Shown one piece after another: positions 61,360-64,000 of a DNA stretch of 64,000 nt (within the stretch, counting starts at the first letter, position 1; every line of letters begins with the position of its first letter). This DNA is from Pararhizobium sp. IMCC21322. Lineage in GTDB: Bacteria > Pseudomonadota > Alphaproteobacteria > Rhizobiales > GCA-2746425. The stretch is from the NCBI RefSeq assembly GCF_030758295.1, contig NZ_CP132335.1, forward strand, positions 5,060,412-5,124,411, in the 5' to 3' direction. Both the position numbers and the translations under genes were made by a program. The notes under the pieces are model-generated. The model saw nothing but the letters and a program-made list of their open reading frames with translations. It was not told where the DNA came from and did not search any database.

Positions 61360-62168
61360 GGTGCGCTCCACAAACGGTTGGGGTCGAAGCGGTTTACATC
61401 ATCCAGCAATTCAACAAATCTTTCGGCTTGATAGTCCACAATGGCGCGGCCCTTTTGGGCTGTGGCAGAAGCAGCATTGCCGACAGTTCCGGCAACATTG
61501 AGATCCTGTGCTTTCCAGCCAAACTGTGCGGGCCCGTGGGCGCGCAAATGCTTGAATTCCTTCAGATAGTCCAATTGCGTTGACCTGAAATCCTCTGCCT
61601 TGTCCATCCGAACAAGCTCCGGCCTCAAATGCAGCATGATGGATGTTTCCACATCACAGCCGTGAATGCCGTAAATCCGTTCTTGTGGATCATAGCTGCC
61701 TTCCGGCAAGCCAAAGCGCATCCAGCCGGTGGCCACGCACAACATATCAAACCGCACCCGCAGCTCACGCGCCACAATGTCGATGATCGGAACATTGCCG
61801 CCGTGTGAGTTGATCAGCACCATTTTGCGGATACCTGCCCGATGCACGCTTTCACCCAGTTCAATCCAGCTTCGGATAACCGTTTCCCAGGAATGGGTCA
61901 GCGTACCGGGCGATGAAATGTGCTCATTGGATTTACCAATTTGCTGCATCGGCAAAAACGTGGCCGGCAGGCTTTCAGGCAGACGTGCAATTGTCGCCTC
62001 CACCATACCCTTGCCAATAGAAGTGTCCGTTGCAACTGGCAGATGCGGCCCGTGCTGCTCTATTGCAGCCACCGGCAGTACCGCAATCCAGTCACCCGTC
62101 ACTGCCGGGTCAAAATCAGTAGTGGGCATATCCTGCCAATAGGGCGCGGGAAATCCATCTCTGGCCAT
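61356..62168 (-). CDS. Creatininase-family amidohydrolase
   Basis: 270 residues with the family's metal-binding motifs: IEQHGPHLPVATDT near residue 37, INSHGGN near residue 118 and GIHGCDVETS near residue 165. Members open creatinine, or remove formyl or amide groups in riboflavin/F420 and mycofactocin-related pathways. Neither creatinase nor a mycofactocin gene is nearby, so the substrate is unknown. Coupled to the alpha/beta hydrolase by a four-base overlap. Confidence 0.88.
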   Translation of the reverse strand: MARDGFPAPYWQDMPTTDFDPAVTGDWIAVLPVAAIEQHGPHLPVATDTSIGKGMVEATIARLPESLPATFLPMQQIGKSNEHISSPGTLTHSWETVIRSWIELGESVHRAGIRKMVLINSHGGNVPIIDIVARELRVRFDMLCVATGWMRFGLPEGSYDPQERIYGIHGCDVETSIMLHLRPELVRMDKAEDFRSTQLDYLKEFKHLRAHGPAQFGWKAQDLNVAGTVGNAASATAQKGRAIVDYQAERFVELLDDVNRFDPNRLWSAP

Positions 62169-62253
62169 AAAATTCCTTGTGAAAGCATCGAATAAGAGCC
62201 TGAATTACGGCGAAGATATAGCGCAACTGCATCACTATTGCGACCCGTACCGG

Positions 62254-63552
62254 TCAGAATACAGTGGCCAATACCCAGCCGCTGAAGGCCGCACTGAACA
62301 AGACCCATACAACATTCCAGTGCAACCGTAACAGCAGAACACCACAAAGAACTGTCAGCACCACAACGCGCCAGTCCAATGATCCGAAGTCAGGCTGCCA
62401 GATTTTCAGTGGCCCATAGGATTGCGCGGTCACGGTCTGAAACAGCACATGCAGACCAAACCAGATTGACAGATTGAGGATCACGCCAACCACCGCCGCT
62501 GTAATGGCGGAAAGTGCGCCACTCAACCGTGGCTGATCAGAAATCCAGTCCAGATAAGGCGCACCCACGAAAATCCACAGGAAACAGGGTACAAAAGTCA
62601 CCCACAGGGTAACAATTGCTCCGGCAGTTCCCAACCAGAAGCCACCCTCGCGAAATGCCGCAAGAAAGCCGACAAACTCAGTGACCAATATCAGCGGACC
62701 GGGCGTGGTTTCCGCAAGACCCAGCCCATCCATCATTTCACCCGTTGTCAGCCAGCCATATTGGCTGACAACATCCTGCCCCATATAGGCCAGAACGGCA
62801 TAAGCACCGCCAAAAGTCACGACTGCCAGTTTTGAAAAGAAGGCGCCGATTTCGGTCAGGATCGGCGCGCCGGAAAACGCACCAACGGCAAACACGGGCA
62901 CCCACCAGATGGCCAGCCAGACAGCGACCTGCAAAACCGTCTTTTGCCAGGGCACCCCGACGCTGACACCCTCTACTCCGTCGCCCGCGGAAGTGCTCAA
63001 AAACCCGAACAGCCCGGCAAGAAACACAATCAGCGGAAATGGCAGTGCCAAAAAGAAAATACCGACAAAGGACACGCCGGCGATCATCCAATGCGCCCGC
63101 CCTTTGAGCGCACGCTTCGACACTTTCAGCAGCGCCTCCACCACAATGATCAGCACAGCGGCTTTGATGCCCAGAAACAGACTGCTGACCAAAGGTACGT
63201 TTCCCAGATGGGCGTAAAGCGCCGCAAGGGCAAAAACAACAAGAGCGCCCGGGAGCACAAACAGCAGCCCCCCCATCAACCCGCCTTTCAACCCATGCAA
63301 CCGCCAACCCGCATAGGTCGCCAATTGCATTGCCTCTGGTCCGGGCAGCAACATGCAAAAGCTCAAAGCATTGAGAAACTGTTTCTCTGTCAGCCAGCGT
63401 TGCTCATCAACCAGAAAGCGGTGCATCAAAGCGATCTGTGCAGCAGGCCCGCCAAAGGACAGGACACCGATTTTCAGGAAAACAAAGAATGCGGCGTTAA
63501 AAGAAGGCGGCGCAGCACGCTCCTGGTCTGAAATGACAATTTCTGCGGCCAT
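62254..63552 (-). CDS. chrA: Chromate transporter ChrA (two-domain)
   Basis: About 432 residues from the ATG at 63552; an in-frame ATG at 63642 would add a 30-residue tail rich in charges and not typical. It has two CHR domains; the first begins FLKIGVLSFGGPAAQIALMH and includes LLPGPEAMQLATYAGW, the second has FGGAYAVLAYMG and LAETTPGPLILVTEFVGF. ChrA proteins export chromate in a sulfate-sensitive way; some related transporters may move other oxyanions. Confidence 0.9.
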   Translation of the reverse strand: MAAEIVISDQERAAPPSFNAAFFVFLKIGVLSFGGPAAQIALMHRFLVDEQRWLTEKQFLNALSFCMLLPGPEAMQLATYAGWRLHGLKGGLMGGLLFVLPGALVVFALAALYAHLGNVPLVSSLFLGIKAAVLIIVVEALLKVSKRALKGRAHWMIAGVSFVGIFFLALPFPLIVFLAGLFGFLSTSAGDGVEGVSVGVPWQKTVLQVAVWLAIWWVPVFAVGAFSGAPILTEIGAFFSKLAVVTFGGAYAVLAYMGQDVVSQYGWLTTGEMMDGLGLAETTPGPLILVTEFVGFLAAFREGGFWLGTAGAIVTLWVTFVPCFLWIFVGAPYLDWISDQPRLSGALSAITAAVVGVILNLSIWFGLHVLFQTVTAQSYGPLKIWQPDFGSLDWRVVVLTVLCGVLLLRLHWNVVWVLFSAAFSGWVLATVF

Positions 63553-63820
63553 GATCTGGTGCTTTACTGCTGCTGCCGACCCATCGTCAGCGTCATCGAC
63601 GGCGTTACGTGCCCGGCGGTAAAAAACATCCCATAGGCCCATTCACATATCAATTGATAGAAGTTCATTACGATACATTCGTGACAATTTGAAACCGAGA
63701 TTGGCGTTGGGATCAAAACTCAATTGAGCGAAACACAACGCAGAATTGAAACAACACTTGCTGTTTCAGCTTTTGACGCGCAAAATTTGTTGAATATGTC
63801 GACCAATTTTTCAGACCGTG

Positions 63821-64000
63821 ATGATGATAAGAATTACCGCTCAGACAATACTATTTGTTGCGCTTACCCTCCTCACTCAAATTGGCGGCCTGGCTTACAT
63901 TCTGGCACTTTTGCTTGGGCGTCGGCTTTGGAAAAACGCACCGCTACATCACATAATCACAACAGTGGCTTTTCTACTCGTGTATGGGGGCTTGCATACG
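63821..64000 (+). CDS. N-terminal part of a membrane protein (cut by window edge)
   Basis: An open frame from ATG 63821 (or 63824) to the end, 60 residues so far. Two hydrophobic segments, TILFVALTLLTQIGGLAYIL and IITTVAFLLVYGG, are joined by LLLGRRLWKNAPLHH. Unlike chance frames it has sustained membrane character and no stop. No strong ribosome binding site was seen. Family not identifiable. The 178 bases before it to the ChrA upstream region show nothing else. Confidence 0.55.
   Translation, partial: MMIRITAQTILFVALTLLTQIGGLAYILALLLGRRLWKNAPLHHIITTVAFLLVYGGLHT

Noticed and set aside
1-64000. CRISPR arrays, tRNA or rRNA genes, phage or transposase genes, toxin-antitoxin pairs
   Set aside because: Looked for on both strands; gaps between genes are all under 300 bases and none shows such structures.

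Overview
The window reads as chromosomal DNA of an alphaproteobacterium, most likely a marine or otherwise saline member of the Hyphomicrobiales (Rhizobiales). This rests on gene content and layout: the cysG-DUF2849-cysI-cysH-DUF934-ferredoxin reductase order, a DUF1476 (ATPase zeta-like) gene, PhnM/PhnN/DUF1045, many ABC and TRAP importers, and an intergenic palindrome of the type common in rhizobia. Base composition looks moderate (mid-50s % GC by eye). No rRNA, tRNA, CRISPR, phage or insertion sequence was seen; coding density is very high and many genes overlap by 1-8 bases.

Layout. 0-3.7 kb: a sugar-acid type locus (SDR fragment and FCD-GntR regulator, divergent from an enolase-superfamily dehydratase with two unknown proteins), with a dense operator and a translationally coupled leader ORF. 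3.7-10.9 kb: a SulP anion transporter and an FbpABC/AfuABC-like importer next to an inositol-monophosphatase gene frameshifted in a G8 run. 11.1-13.6 kb: DUF1045-phnM-phnN, a phosphonate satellite without the C-P lyase core. 13.7-15.4 kb: TauE/SafE and EamA transporters. 15.4-25.8 kb: a ROK-controlled regulon with a large PIG-L deacetylase on one side and a sugar ABC importer, an argininosuccinate-lyase-like enzyme and a PfkB kinase on the other. 26-29 kb: a GNAT/CelD-like protein, a cupin/JmjC-like protein and an exporter. 29.4-34.9 kb: the assimilatory sulfate/sulfite reduction operon. 35-41.7 kb: a six-gene operon (NMT1-type importer, CodA-like deaminase, FAD-linked oxidase, flavodoxin-fold quinone reductase) divergent from an atypical RidA. 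41.8-47.2 kb: DUF1476, a C26 peptidase, a LysR-DUF1007-NicO metal-export set and ArgE.

47.3-60.5 kb is the richest accessory part. A TRAP importer, an AGE-family epimerase, a DapA/NanA-like aldolase, an FCD-GntR regulator and a cytoplasmic GH38 alpha-mannosidase flank one shared control region. They fit uptake and hydrolysis of an acidic mannoside such as mannosylglycerate, which is an inference. They are followed by a complete sulfolactate module (SuyA, SuyB and two dehydrogenases of opposite stereochemistry) under a divergent HutC-type GntR regulator with a clear palindromic site. 60.5-64 kb: an alpha/beta hydrolase, a creatininase-family amidohydrolase, a ChrA transporter and the start of a membrane protein.

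Sulfur handling recurs: SulP, TauE/SafE, sulfite reductase with APS reductase, sulfolactate sulfo-lyase and ChrA. Sulfite released by SuyAB could be exported or feed the local sulfite reductase.
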